Below are positions 17,756 to 26,305 of a stretch of 64,000 nt of DNA, in pieces. Both the position numbers and the translations under genes were made by a program. The DNA comes from Dongia deserti (lineage in GTDB: Bacteria > Pseudomonadota > Alphaproteobacteria > Dongiales > Dongiaceae), in contig NZ_QORW01000004.1 in assembly GCF_003574735.1 (NCBI RefSeq), positions 1 through 64,000 on the forward strand. Direction: 5' to 3'. Within the stretch, counting starts at the first letter, position 1. Every line of letters starts with the position of its first letter. The notes under the pieces were generated by a model. The model was given only the letters and a program-made list of their open reading frames with translations, had not been told where the DNA came from and made no database searches.

Positions 17756-19282
17756 GTGATGACCCCCTCCTCGCCACGGTCCGATGCGCTCGACCCCGCG
17801 ACGCGGGAGCGCAACGATCTGGCTGAGGCGTTCGCGCGCGTCCTGTTGTCGGAGGGACCGGTCGCCGCGCAGGTTCCGGTCTTCTTCCAGGAACCCGATG
17901 GCACCATGATCTGGGCCAATGACGGCTATTACAGCTTGGCCGCCCTGCTCGTGAACGCGCCGGAAGCGCAGCGCCTGCTGCATCCAAATCTGGCGGATGC
18001 GCCGCAGCTCGCAACATCCTGGACCCAAACGGCGCGCGGCAATGCCGACGGCCGGTCCGTCACCATCCGCGCGAGCTATGCCAAGCTGACCTACGGGCAG
18101 CGGCAGAAGCAGGCGCTCGCGGGCGTTGTGCAGGTTGTGCCCGATGAGTCCGATGTCGCGCGGCGCCTGCTGGCGACCCAGGAGCGCCTGGAGGACATCG
18201 TCCGCTTGGTGTCGGATTGGGTGTGGGAGGCCAATACCGATGGTCTTCTCACAGTGGTTTCCGATCGCGCGCAACGCGCCAGCGGCTACCATGCGCGCGA
18301 GCTGATCGGCACGTCGATCGTGGCCCTGGCCAGCGACGCTCTGGCGGCCGAAGGGCTGCTTGCGCGGCTGCAGACGCTTGCGCCGTTCCGCGACTTCACG
18401 CTGCCTATCCGCGCCAAGGATGGCAGCGAGAAGACCTTCCTGGTCAGCGCTGTTCCGGTGTTCGATCATGACGGCGGCACGCATCTCGGCTTTCGCGGGA
18501 CGGCCAGCGACATCACTGACCTCAGCGAGCGCGAGCGTTCGATCCTGGCCGCGAAGGAATCGGCCGAACAGGCCAGCCGTTCCAAGACCAAGTTCCTCGC
18601 CAACATGAGCCACGAGCTGCGGACGCCGCTCAATGCCATCATCGGCTTCTCGGACATGATGGCGCTTGCCATCCACGGGCCGATGGGCTCGCCCGCGTAC
18701 GAGCAATATGCCGCCGACATCAACGGCAGCGCCAAGCATCTGCTCTCGATCATCAACGACATTCTCGATATCGCGAAGATCGAGGCCGGCCGCCTCGACC
18801 TCATCGAGGAAGAGACGCCGATCGTCAATCTGTGCGAGGTGGCCATGCGGCTGATGCAGGAGCGCGCCAACGAGCAGCAGGTAGCCCTGCGCTTCGAGGC
18901 CGGCCCGAACCTTCCAAACGTCATGGTTGATCAGCGCGCCATGCGGCAGGTGCTGCTGAACCTGCTCTCCAATGCCATCAAGTTCACTCGGGCCGGCGGC
19001 GAGGTCACCCTGCGCGCTCAGCTGTCCATGGAGGACGAGCCGATCCTGCAGGTCTGCGACACCGGAATCGGGATGCGCGAAGAGGACCTCCACCGCGTGC
19101 TCGAGCCCTTCGTACAGGTCGAGAACGAGCTCACCCGCCGCTACGAAGGCACCGGCCTCGGCCTGTCTCTCTCCAAGCAGCTGATCGAGCTGCATGGCGG
19201 CCGCATTGGCATCGTCAGCAAGCCCGAGGTCGGCACAACCGTGACGGTCTATCTGCCGGCGAGTCGGCTGCGGTTCGGTTGA
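17756..19282 (+). CDS. PAS-domain sensor histidine kinase (PleC/PdhS-like)
   Basis: 508 residues. An N-terminal sensor-like region (about 30-130, with FFQEPDGTMIWANDGYYSL) is followed by a PAS domain (about 145-258, with the DFTLPIRAKDGSEKTFLVS core). A HisKA domain has the phospho-acceptor His286 in MSHELRTPLNAIIGFSDMM, followed by the PleC/DivJ-type NDILDIAKIEAGRLDL. A HATPase domain has the N, G1 (CDTGIGM) and G2 (YEGTGLGLSLSKQL) boxes. No transmembrane segment is evident, so a soluble sensor is likely. No response regulator lies beside it. The partner is probably encoded elsewhere, and the upstream DUF2336 protein is a candidate component. Confidence 0.88.
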   Translation: MMTPSSPRSDALDPATRERNDLAEAFARVLLSEGPVAAQVPVFFQEPDGTMIWANDGYYSLAALLVNAPEAQRLLHPNLADAPQLATSWTQTARGNADGRSVTIRASYAKLTYGQRQKQALAGVVQVVPDESDVARRLLATQERLEDIVRLVSDWVWEANTDGLLTVVSDRAQRASGYHARELIGTSIVALASDALAAEGLLARLQTLAPFRDFTLPIRAKDGSEKTFLVSAVPVFDHDGGTHLGFRGTASDITDLSERERSILAAKESAEQASRSKTKFLANMSHELRTPLNAIIGFSDMMALAIHGPMGSPAYEQYAADINGSAKHLLSIINDILDIAKIEAGRLDLIEEETPIVNLCEVAMRLMQERANEQQVALRFEAGPNLPNVMVDQRAMRQVLLNLLSNAIKFTRAGGEVTLRAQLSMEDEPILQVCDTGIGMREEDLHRVLEPFVQVENELTRRYEGTGLGLSLSKQLIELHGGRIGIVSKPEVGTTVTVYLPASRLRFG

Positions 19283-19285
19283 GCC

Positions 19286-19555
19286 ATGTCCGGTTTGCTC
19301 CTGATCATATCGGTGCCGCTCGCCATCCTGGCTCCGCAAATCCTTGCCGTCGTGAAGTGGCGCGGCATCTGGCGATGGCTGGCGGCCGCGACCTTGCTGA
19401 TCCCGGCTGGCGACATTCTGCTCATCCTGGTCCAGACATCCATCGATCCGACCAGCCATAATCTCTGGCCGCTCGAACTGATCGAGTTTACCTGCATCGG
19501 ACTCCTGGCAGTCGGCGTGCTTTGGCTGGCACGACTCGTCGCAAGAGCCCACTAG
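19286..19555 (+). CDS. Small hydrophobic membrane protein
   Basis: 89 residues with three predicted membrane segments (about 2-22, 30-52 and 66-85) joined by short loops. No motif or family is recognised. It begins 3 bases after the histidine kinase stop, so it belongs to the same transcript. It could anchor or modulate the kinase, although that is only suggested by position. Its 3' end overlaps the end of the convergent sgaA gene by 4 bases. Confidence 0.55.
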   Translation: MSGLLLIISVPLAILAPQILAVVKWRGIWRWLAAATLLIPAGDILLILVQTSIDPTSHNLWPLELIEFTCIGLLAVGVLWLARLVARAH

Positions 19556-20742
19556 GCCGCAACGCGCCGCTCCTCAGTGCCCGACAGGTATTCCAGCGCC
19601 GCCAGCACGCCGCCGCTGCGATGCGGCACCTTGGCAAGCGATAGGCCCATCTCCACGCCGCTGAGCGTTCCGGCCAGCATCAGGTCGTTGAAGTCGCCGA
19701 GATGGCCGATGCGGAACACCTTGTCGCCAAGTCTGCCAAGGCCGGCGCCGAGCGACATGTTGAATCGCTCCAGGATCACCTTGCGCAATCCGTCGGCGGA
19801 ATGGCCTTCGGGTACGAACACTGCAGTGACGGATTGGCTGTATTCGCTCGGTTCGGCGCACACGGTGTCGAGGCCCCAGGCGCGCACGGCACGGCGTGTC
19901 GCCTTAGCATGGCGGACATGGCGGGCAAAGACGGTCTCCAGCCCCTCCTCTTCGATCATGTCGAGCGCTTCCTTGAGCCCGTAGAACAGGTTGCAGGCGG
20001 GCGTGTAGGGCAGCGGGCTCTTGCCGTCGGCTGCGGCCAGCATCGGCTCCCAATCCCAGAAGGCACGCGGCAGCTTCGCCGACTTGGCGGCGGTGCGCGC
20101 CTTCTCGCTGGCCGCGACGAAGGCCAAACCGGCCGGCAGCATCAGTCCTTTCTGCGAGCCGCCGACCACCACGTCGACGCCCCACTCGTCCATGCGCATA
20201 TCGGCACTGCCGAGCGAAGAGATCGTATCCAGCATCAACAGAGCCGGATGGTTGGCGCGGTCGATCGCCTTGCGGATCTCGCTGACCCGGCTCATCACGC
20301 CGTTCGAGGTCTCGTTATGGACGAGCAGGATCGCCTTGATCTTATGGGCGCGGTCCTCGGTCAGCGCCGCCTCGATCGCTTCGGGCGACGGCGCGCGGCG
20401 CCAGTCGGTCGCCAGCATCTTCACATCGAGCCCGAGCTTGCGCGCCATGGTGCCCCACAGCACCGCGAATTGGCCGGTATCGAAGGTCAGCACCTGATCA
20501 CCGGGCGACAGCGTATTGACCAGAGCGGACTCCCACCCGCCAGTGCCGGAGGCCGGGAAGATCATCACCGGCTGCTTCGTCTTGAACACCGGACGGATGC
20601 GCTCGAACACCTCCGCCTGGAGCCGCGCCCAGACAGGTCCGCGATGATCCAGCACCGGCTGCGCGATGGCGCGCAGGATGCGGTCGGGAACGTTGGTAGG
20701 CCCCGGAATCTGCAGGAAATGACGGCCAGCTTGATAAGTCAT
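19552..20742 (-). CDS. sgaA: Serine--glyoxylate aminotransferase
   Basis: Fold-type I PLP enzyme of the AGT/SgaA family, 396 residues. It transfers the amino group of serine to glyoxylate, giving hydroxypyruvate and glycine. The visible residues fit: GPTNVPDRIL and HRGP at the N-terminus, PASGTGGWE, the SxLG turn, and the PLP-bound Lys198 in GGSQKGLMLPAGL. The ATG at 20742 has a GGAG site ahead; an 18-codon upstream extension is less likely. With sarcosine oxidase elsewhere in the window producing glycine, it could move C1/C2 carbon into glycerate. The other serine-cycle genes are absent here. Confidence 0.85.
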   Translation of the reverse strand: MTYQAGRHFLQIPGPTNVPDRILRAIAQPVLDHRGPVWARLQAEVFERIRPVFKTKQPVMIFPASGTGGWESALVNTLSPGDQVLTFDTGQFAVLWGTMARKLGLDVKMLATDWRRAPSPEAIEAALTEDRAHKIKAILLVHNETSNGVMSRVSEIRKAIDRANHPALLMLDTISSLGSADMRMDEWGVDVVVGGSQKGLMLPAGLAFVAASEKARTAAKSAKLPRAFWDWEPMLAAADGKSPLPYTPACNLFYGLKEALDMIEEEGLETVFARHVRHAKATRRAVRAWGLDTVCAEPSEYSQSVTAVFVPEGHSADGLRKVILERFNMSLGAGLGRLGDKVFRIGHLGDFNDLMLAGTLSGVEMGLSLAKVPHRSGGVLAALEYLSGTEERRVAA

Positions 20743-20849
20743 CTCTCGTGCTCCTTCGGCGTAGAACCGCAGGAAGTGAACGCTATCGACGACCAATAGT
20801 GCCGACTAGGCGGATTGCGACGCCTGAAAGCGGCAAAACGACTCTTGGC

Positions 20850-22946
20850 CTAATGACCAAGGACGACGAGGGCATCCACTGCAACCGCCCCGTCCGCGCG
20901 TACCATCAGCGGATTGACGTCGAGCTCGAGCAGCGTGTCGCGATTGGCTTCGGCGAACGCGGCGATCGCCATGATGCTCTTCACCAGCGCGCTCATGTCG
21001 GCCGCAGGCTTGCCACGATAGCCGGCCAGCAGCTTGGCGATTTTCAGGCGGCGTATGGCGACTTCGACCTCTTCCGCCGTGGTCGGCAGCAGGAGCATCG
21101 CCGCATCCTCCACCAACTCCACCAGGATGCCGCCGGCGCCGATCACCAGCGCCAGCCCGAATTGCGGGTCGCGCTGCACACCCACGATCAGCTCCGCCAC
21201 CACGTCGCCGACCATGCGCTCGACCAGCACGCGCTCGACGCGCCCGCCCTTCAGGTAGGCAGAGACCGACGTCTCCATGCGCCCCAGCGCGTTCTCGACA
21301 TCAGCCGGCGATTTCAGATTGACCGCTACCGCCCCGGCCTCGGTCTTGTGCGCGATCAGCGGCTCGGCAACCTTCAGCACTACGGGGAAGCCCAGCGCCT
21401 CGGCGGCCGCAACGGCTTCCGCCGGCGCAACGACGCGGCCCAGCGGAACAGCGAGACCGAAGCTGTGCAGCCGCTGCTTGCCCTCAACCTCGGACAGCAT
21501 GCGCCTGTTCTCTCCAGCGGCCGGCGTCGACGGGATCACGGCAGAGGTCGTCGGCAGCTTCGCCTTGCGCTGCGCAAAGCGATGAACTGCGGCGAAGGCG
21601 GTCAGCGCCTCCTCCAGCCCCTGCATCGGCGCACCGTTGGCGGCAACCACCGCAGCGCGCGCCTGCGCCGGCAGCAACTCCGACAAGGTCGACGTGACGA
21701 TCGGCATCTTGCCGTGGGCGGCGCACGCCTTCAGCAGCGCACGCACACTTGCCATGCAGGCTGCCTCGGTCTCCGGCCCGTCAGTCGCGAAGTCGATCAC
21801 CAGCATGCCCGCATCGAAATCGCCGCCCATGACGGTGGAGAAGCATTTCACCAGCAGATCCTCGTGCCCCCAGAGCGAGGTGTTGTAGTCGAGCGGATTG
21901 GAAACCGTGGCGAAGACCGGCAGCTGCGCGCGCAGATCCTCCGCCTGATCGGCGGAGAAGCCCGGCAGCGGAATGCCGAGCGTGTCGCACAGATCCGCCG
22001 TCAGCAGGCATTCCCCGCCCGAGCAGGTGAAGACTGCCAGCCGGTCGCCTTTGGGCAGGCCGGCGGTCGAAACCAGCTTCAGCGTCTCGAGCAGTTGCGG
22101 AACGGAATGAACGCGGATGATACCGAGCCGGTCGAACAGCGCGTCATACATCTTGTCGCTGCCGGCCAGCGATCCGGTATGACTCATGGCGAACTGGGCG
22201 CCGAGCTCGGAATTTCCGGCCTTCAGCGCCACCAGCGGCTTGCCACGCTGCAGCGCCTTGGCGGCGGCTCGGCTGAAGGCCGGCACGTCCTTGATGCCCT
22301 CCAGATACAGGCCGATAGCTGTCACTTTCGGGTCATCCGCCAACGCGTCGACGTAGTCCGCCGCGTTCAAGATCGCCTGGTTGCCGGAGCTGATCACATA
22401 GGCGAACGGTACCGAGCGATCGTTTCGGCTCAAATTTAGCGCGATATTGCCGCTCTGCATGACGATGGCGCAGCCGGTCTCGACCTGCTGTCCGAGCGCG
22501 CCCGTGGGCCACAGACAGATGCCGTCGATGAAATTGAGCAGGCCGTAACAATTGGGCCCGACCACCGCCAGATCACCGGCCGCTTTGGCGAGTTCCGCCT
22601 GCAGGGCGATACCCTCGCCACCCACCTCGTTGTAGCCCGCGGCATAGCAGATGGCCCCGCCTCCGCCGCGCTCATTCAGCTGGCGCAGGACATCGATGGT
22701 CGCCTCGCGCGGAACCGCGATGAAGGTGGCATCGGGCGCTTCAGGCAAGTCAGCGATCGAGGCATAGCACTTACGCCCGCCCAGCTCCGGATATTTCGGA
22801 TTGACGACCCAGACTTCGCCCGTGAAGCCGGTGTCGGCGCAGCGCCGGATCGAATCCGCCATCGCCTGGCCTCCGACGATGGCGACGTGCCGCGGACGCA
22901 ACAAGCGCCTTAAATTGCGCTGACGCTGTGATAAATCGGCGTTCAT
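20850..22946 (-). CDS. ADP-forming acyl-CoA synthetase (acetate--CoA ligase family)
   Basis: Single-chain NDP-forming acyl-CoA synthetase, 698 residues. A CoA-binding Rossmann domain (about 10-140, RPRHVAIVGG) leads into a succinyl-CoA-ligase-like flavodoxin region with the phospho-His site SHTGSLAG near residue 255. An ATP-grasp domain follows (about 480-690, with FPVVLKVAEPLIAHKTEAGAV). Such enzymes interconvert an acid and its CoA ester with ATP; the acid is not identifiable. It lies 108 bases upstream of sgaA on the same strand and may share its promoter. No clear ribosome site is seen at the start. Confidence 0.8.
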   Translation of the reverse strand: MNADLSQRQRNLRRLLRPRHVAIVGGQAMADSIRRCADTGFTGEVWVVNPKYPELGGRKCYASIADLPEAPDATFIAVPREATIDVLRQLNERGGGGAICYAAGYNEVGGEGIALQAELAKAAGDLAVVGPNCYGLLNFIDGICLWPTGALGQQVETGCAIVMQSGNIALNLSRNDRSVPFAYVISSGNQAILNAADYVDALADDPKVTAIGLYLEGIKDVPAFSRAAAKALQRGKPLVALKAGNSELGAQFAMSHTGSLAGSDKMYDALFDRLGIIRVHSVPQLLETLKLVSTAGLPKGDRLAVFTCSGGECLLTADLCDTLGIPLPGFSADQAEDLRAQLPVFATVSNPLDYNTSLWGHEDLLVKCFSTVMGGDFDAGMLVIDFATDGPETEAACMASVRALLKACAAHGKMPIVTSTLSELLPAQARAAVVAANGAPMQGLEEALTAFAAVHRFAQRKAKLPTTSAVIPSTPAAGENRRMLSEVEGKQRLHSFGLAVPLGRVVAPAEAVAAAEALGFPVVLKVAEPLIAHKTEAGAVAVNLKSPADVENALGRMETSVSAYLKGGRVERVLVERMVGDVVAELIVGVQRDPQFGLALVIGAGGILVELVEDAAMLLLPTTAEEVEVAIRRLKIAKLLAGYRGKPAADMSALVKSIMAIAAFAEANRDTLLELDVNPLMVRADGAVAVDALVVLGH

Positions 22947-23265
22947 TTACTGATCCTTAGCGTCACCCGCCGCAATCATTGCGCTTGGGTGTTAGCAGAC
23001 GTACGACGTCCGGGAAAGTCTGGGCGCGACCCGGCAAAGCGGCCCCGCGACGGACTCACACCAAGTTGCCGAAATCGGACGCCGGAAGCGCCTCGGTGAC
23101 GCGGCTGGGAGCCGCAAAGTGCGTGCGTAAGGTCACACAATGTCTTGAAATAGCGGATGTTTGACGTTTGTCGTATGGCACCGCGGCGACTCGAGACGTA
23201 GATTAAAGAAAATCACGAATAACCCGAGTCGTGTGGAGTGCCTCGGGCAGTTTGAGGATTGAGCC
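22947..23265. other. Intergenic region between divergent genes
   Basis: 319 bases separate the acyl-CoA synthetase start from the TAXI binding-protein start. The genes diverge, so promoters for both are expected here. I see no convincing -35/-10 pair, operator, small gene or RNA. GAGGA 9 bases ahead of 23266 is the ribosome site of the downstream gene. Confidence 0.4.
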
Positions 23266-24339
23266 GTGAGGGCGCTGAAGGTCAGTTCCGGCATGCGAGC
23301 CAGGATGATCTGGTTGGGCGGTGTAGCCGCCGCCAGCGCCATGAGCCTTGCGGCCTATCTCCTCCCCGGCTCGGCAATCAGCACAGCGTTCGCACAAGAA
23401 GTCGCCTATTTCCGCATCGGGGCCGGCACCCCCGGTTCGACCCTGTACGATCTGGCCGGGCAGATCGCGGGCGCCATCAGCAATCCGCCCGGCTCCCGCC
23501 AGTGCGACAACGGTGGCCCTTGCGGTGTGGAGGGCCTGATCGGCCTCGCGCAAACCACCATGGCTCCGGCCGAAGGCCTGCAGTCGGTCGAGGATGGAAT
23601 GATGGAATCGGCCATCGTCTCCGCCGATATCGCGGCCGATGCTGCGGAAGGGACCGGCCCGTTCAAGAAGTCCGGCGCCATGACTGAGCTCCGGGCGATC
23701 GCCAATGTCGGGCAGATGGTCCTGCATGTGCTGGTCGCGAAGGAGGCGCGGTTCGAGGATGTCGCCTCCCTCAAGGGCAAGCGCATCGCCATCGGAATTG
23801 AAGGCTCCGACAACGCCATCACGGCGCGGTTCCTGTTGCGCGCGGCCGGCCTCAGCGACAAGAAGACAAAGCTGCTGACCGGCGATCCGGACGCCGCCGC
23901 CCAGGACGTCTTGAACGACAAGGCCGATGCGCTGGTCGTGGTCGCCCAGCTGCCGAGCGCGGATGTGGCGTCCCTCATGCGCACCGGCAACTACCGCCTG
24001 CTCGCCGCGCAGCTGTCCAATGACAACCAGAGCAGCTACGTCGCAGCCGACCGGATTCCGCAAAGGGAATACTCGGCGGCGGAGACCCCGACACTCTCGG
24101 TGCCTGCGATTTGGGTCGTCAATGCCACACTCTCGAGGGATCTTGCGGACGGTCTCGTCAAGGCCCTCTGGCATAGCGCGGCGCAGAGCGACGAAGGTGC
24201 GACCCCTGGCACGATCGACGTCAATATCGATCATCTCAGCGTGCCGCTGCATCCCGGCGCCAAAGCGGCATTCACCAAGCTCGGCATGGCGGAACCCATC
24301 GAAACGCCCCCCGCCGAACCGCAGCCCACCACCAACTGA
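23266..24339 (+). CDS. TAXI-type TRAP transporter solute-binding protein (orphan)
   Basis: 357 residues from a GTG start with a GAGGA site 9 bases ahead. A signal peptide runs to about residue 45 (ending STAFAQE). The mature protein opens with YFRIGAGTPGSTLYDLAGQIA, typical of TAXI periplasmic receptors, and later has LKGKRIAIGIEGSDNAITA, the usual SLKGKRVxxGxxGSG-like segment. TRAP receptors normally work with a fused DctQM permease, yet none is adjacent, so the partner is elsewhere or the protein has a sensory role. The ligand is unknown. An internal ATG at 23293 is an alternative start. Confidence 0.8.
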   Translation: MRALKVSSGMRARMIWLGGVAAASAMSLAAYLLPGSAISTAFAQEVAYFRIGAGTPGSTLYDLAGQIAGAISNPPGSRQCDNGGPCGVEGLIGLAQTTMAPAEGLQSVEDGMMESAIVSADIAADAAEGTGPFKKSGAMTELRAIANVGQMVLHVLVAKEARFEDVASLKGKRIAIGIEGSDNAITARFLLRAAGLSDKKTKLLTGDPDAAAQDVLNDKADALVVVAQLPSADVASLMRTGNYRLLAAQLSNDNQSSYVAADRIPQREYSAAETPTLSVPAIWVVNATLSRDLADGLVKALWHSAAQSDEGATPGTIDVNIDHLSVPLHPGAKAAFTKLGMAEPIETPPAEPQPTTN

Positions 24340-24350
24340 TTTTCGCCAAG

Positions 24351-24584
24351 TCAGGCGTCGCGCACCGTTTCGATCCGGATCACGAACACGCCTTCGGCTT
24401 CCGTGCTGTCGAGCAACCGGTGACCGGTGGTTTCACAGAAATGCTTGAAGTCGCCGGGCGCGCCGGGATCGGTGGCGCGGACCTCCAGCACGTCGCCGTG
24501 GGCGAGGTCCTTCATCAGCTTGCGCGCCTTCAAGACCGGCAGCGGGCATTTCATGCCGCGCGCATCAAAGTGATGGATGCTCAT
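24351..24584 (-). CDS. TusA/SirA-family sulfur carrier protein
   Basis: 77 residues, the whole length of a TusA fold. The hallmark GMKCPLPVLKA carries the persulfide-forming Cys13 in a CPxP motif. TusA-like proteins relay sulfur for tRNA thiolation, molybdenum cofactor formation or sulfur oxidation. It is the last gene of a four-gene operon (GFA-PhnD-like-EamA-TusA) and overlaps the EamA stop in an ATGA, so it is translationally coupled. The context does not match the usual tus or dsr operons, so the sulfur acceptor is unclear. Confidence 0.8.
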   Translation of the reverse strand: MSIHHFDARGMKCPLPVLKARKLMKDLAHGDVLEVRATDPGAPGDFKHFCETTGHRLLDSTEAEGVFVIRIETVRDA

Positions 24585-25504
24585 GCTTTGCCCGTCTCCC
24601 GCACCGTGGGGGTGTGCACCCCGAAGATGATCTCCAGCACGCTGGCCGAAACGATAATGCTGCCGCCGATCGCCTCGCGCCAGCCGAAGGGATAGTCCGT
24701 CCAGATCGCTGCCGTCACGACCCCGACGACCACCTCCGCCATGAAGAGCATGCTGGCGCGGGTCGGCGACATGCGCGCCGCCGCCCAAAAGCTCAGCAGC
24801 AAGCCCGGCAGCACCCAGATCCCGGCGATAATGGCGATCCAGAAAATGGCCACCGGCCAGTTCACCGCCGACCAATCCGTCTGGGCGGGAAAGACGCCGA
24901 GCGCGAGAACCGCCCCGCCGGTGATCATCGCCGCCACATATTGCAGGAACGCCTTTTCCGCCATGCCGACATGCGGCGTCATGCGCATGGTGACCAGCCC
25001 GACCGCCCAGAAGAAACCCGCAGCAAGCCCGCCCCATTCCGCGATGGTGCGCGGCAGCGGCAGTCCTTGGCCGTCATAGTTCAGCACGAACATGCCGGTG
25101 AGGCCGACCGCCAGCGCTACCGTCCGGCCCGGCGTGAGCGGTGTCCGCAGGATCGCGCGCTCCAGCAGGACGCTCCAGACCGGGTTGACGTAGAACAGCA
25201 GCACGACGCGCGCCACATCGCCATAGACCACGCTGGCCGCATAGAGGTAGTTGCAGATGCCGGTCGACACGCCGAGCCACAGCAACGGCCAGCCGCCCGC
25301 GAGCAATCCGCGTCCGCGATCGCGCAGGATCAGCGGCAGCACCAGGAACGCCGGCACGCCGTAGATAATCCACGCCACCCACGCGCCAGACAGGCCCGTA
25401 CCATAGGCCGCGTGCAGCGGCATCCACATAGAGCCCCAGAACGTCGCCGATACGAGGATGGCCAGGCTGGGCAGCATGAGAGGATGGCGCGCGGCTGCGG
25501 TCAA
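24581..25504 (-). CDS. EamA/DMT-superfamily inner-membrane transporter
   Basis: 307 residues with about ten hydrophobic segments arranged as two EamA halves (about 10-140 and 155-295), the normal size of drug/metabolite exporters. It starts with LAILVSATFWGSMWMPLHA, which has the typical Trp-Gly in helix 1. The substrate is unknown. It overlaps both neighbours by 4 bases (ATGA at each end), which is strong evidence that it is co-translated with the PhnD-like protein and TusA. A role in exporting an amine- or sulfur-containing metabolite is possible but not shown. Confidence 0.8.
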   Translation of the reverse strand: MTAAARHPLMLPSLAILVSATFWGSMWMPLHAAYGTGLSGAWVAWIIYGVPAFLVLPLILRDRGRGLLAGGWPLLWLGVSTGICNYLYAASVVYGDVARVVLLFYVNPVWSVLLERAILRTPLTPGRTVALAVGLTGMFVLNYDGQGLPLPRTIAEWGGLAAGFFWAVGLVTMRMTPHVGMAEKAFLQYVAAMITGGAVLALGVFPAQTDWSAVNWPVAIFWIAIIAGIWVLPGLLLSFWAAARMSPTRASMLFMAEVVVGVVTAAIWTDYPFGWREAIGGSIIVSASVLEIIFGVHTPTVRETGKA

Positions 25505-26292
25505 ATCATCACCATCGATCCGGCGCGGTCCGCTTCCTGTTCCATCTCCAACATGCGGTCATAAGCCTGCAGGGGAACGATCTCGATGCCCGCGATCAGC
25601 ATGGCAGCACGCGCTTCAGACAATGTCGGATCGCTGATCGCAGCCTGCAACCCCGCCCGCAACCTCTGCAGATCGTCGGGAGAGATATCGCGGCGTGTCA
25701 CGTACGGCAGCGCCGGTGCGCTGGCGCTGCGTGCAATCACGCACAAGGGTGCCACCTCCTGCGGCGCAACGACCTGGAGATGGGCATAGGTGACGCAATC
25801 GATGGCAGCGACGTCCGCCCTCCCCTCCCGCACGGCAGCAACGGACTTGCGGTGCCCGCCGGTTTCGACGATGCGCGCCGGCGCGCCCTTGCCGATCACG
25901 CTGTGGCGCAGCGCGTTGCAGCCGGATTGCGAGTCATGCCCATTGATGGCGACAATCTTGCCGGCGACCTCGTCCAGCGCGCGCACATCGGAATCCCGCC
26001 GGGCGATGATGACGCTGCAGTAGGTCGGGCCTGCGCAGCCTTCCACCGCATGGACCGGTGTCGCGACTAAAGTCACGCGATCCTTCAGCTTGTGAGTCAG
26101 CGGATAACCGCACGTCTGCGCTATGAAGAGATCGGGTGCCAGCCACAGCTCATAAAGATCCGCGGGCATACCCGCAGTTTCCGGAATGTCGCTGAGGCCG
26201 GCCGCGCGCCAATGCCGGACCAGGCCTGCCCACCATGCGTCGATCGCGGCGCGGCGCTCCGGCATGTCGTACAGGGAGATCATTGCGCGCAT
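25501..26292 (-). CDS. PhnD-like substrate-binding protein without signal peptide
   Basis: 263 residues with the periplasmic-binding-protein II fold of the PhnD/SsuA type. Markers include MISLYDMPE near the start, GYPLTHKLKDRVTLVATP, the GKIVAINGHDSQSGCNALRH segment with its ligand-binding Ser/Gly turn, and GRADVAAIDCVTYAHL. Family members bind phosphonates, phosphite or similar anions. No N-terminal hydrophobic leader is seen, so the protein may stay in the cytosol, which is unusual. It lies 13 bases after the GFA gene and overlaps the EamA start. A second ATG three codons in is possible. Confidence 0.7.
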   Translation of the reverse strand: MRAMISLYDMPERRAAIDAWWAGLVRHWRAAGLSDIPETAGMPADLYELWLAPDLFIAQTCGYPLTHKLKDRVTLVATPVHAVEGCAGPTYCSVIIARRDSDVRALDEVAGKIVAINGHDSQSGCNALRHSVIGKGAPARIVETGGHRKSVAAVREGRADVAAIDCVTYAHLQVVAPQEVAPLCVIARSASAPALPYVTRRDISPDDLQRLRAGLQAAISDPTLSEARAAMLIAGIEIVPLQAYDRMLEMEQEADRAGSMVMI

Positions 26293-26305
26293 GGGGACCC
26301 GCCGC

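Noticed and set aside
17696-19552. Open frame of about 620 codons antisense to the histidine kinase
   Set aside because: No motif, and composition typical of an antisense shadow; the sense strand has all kinase boxes.
19552-22946. Complete serine cycle around sgaA
   Set aside because: hprA, mtdA, mtkA/mtkB and mcl are absent; the ADP-forming acyl-CoA synthetase is a one-chain enzyme unlike MtkAB.
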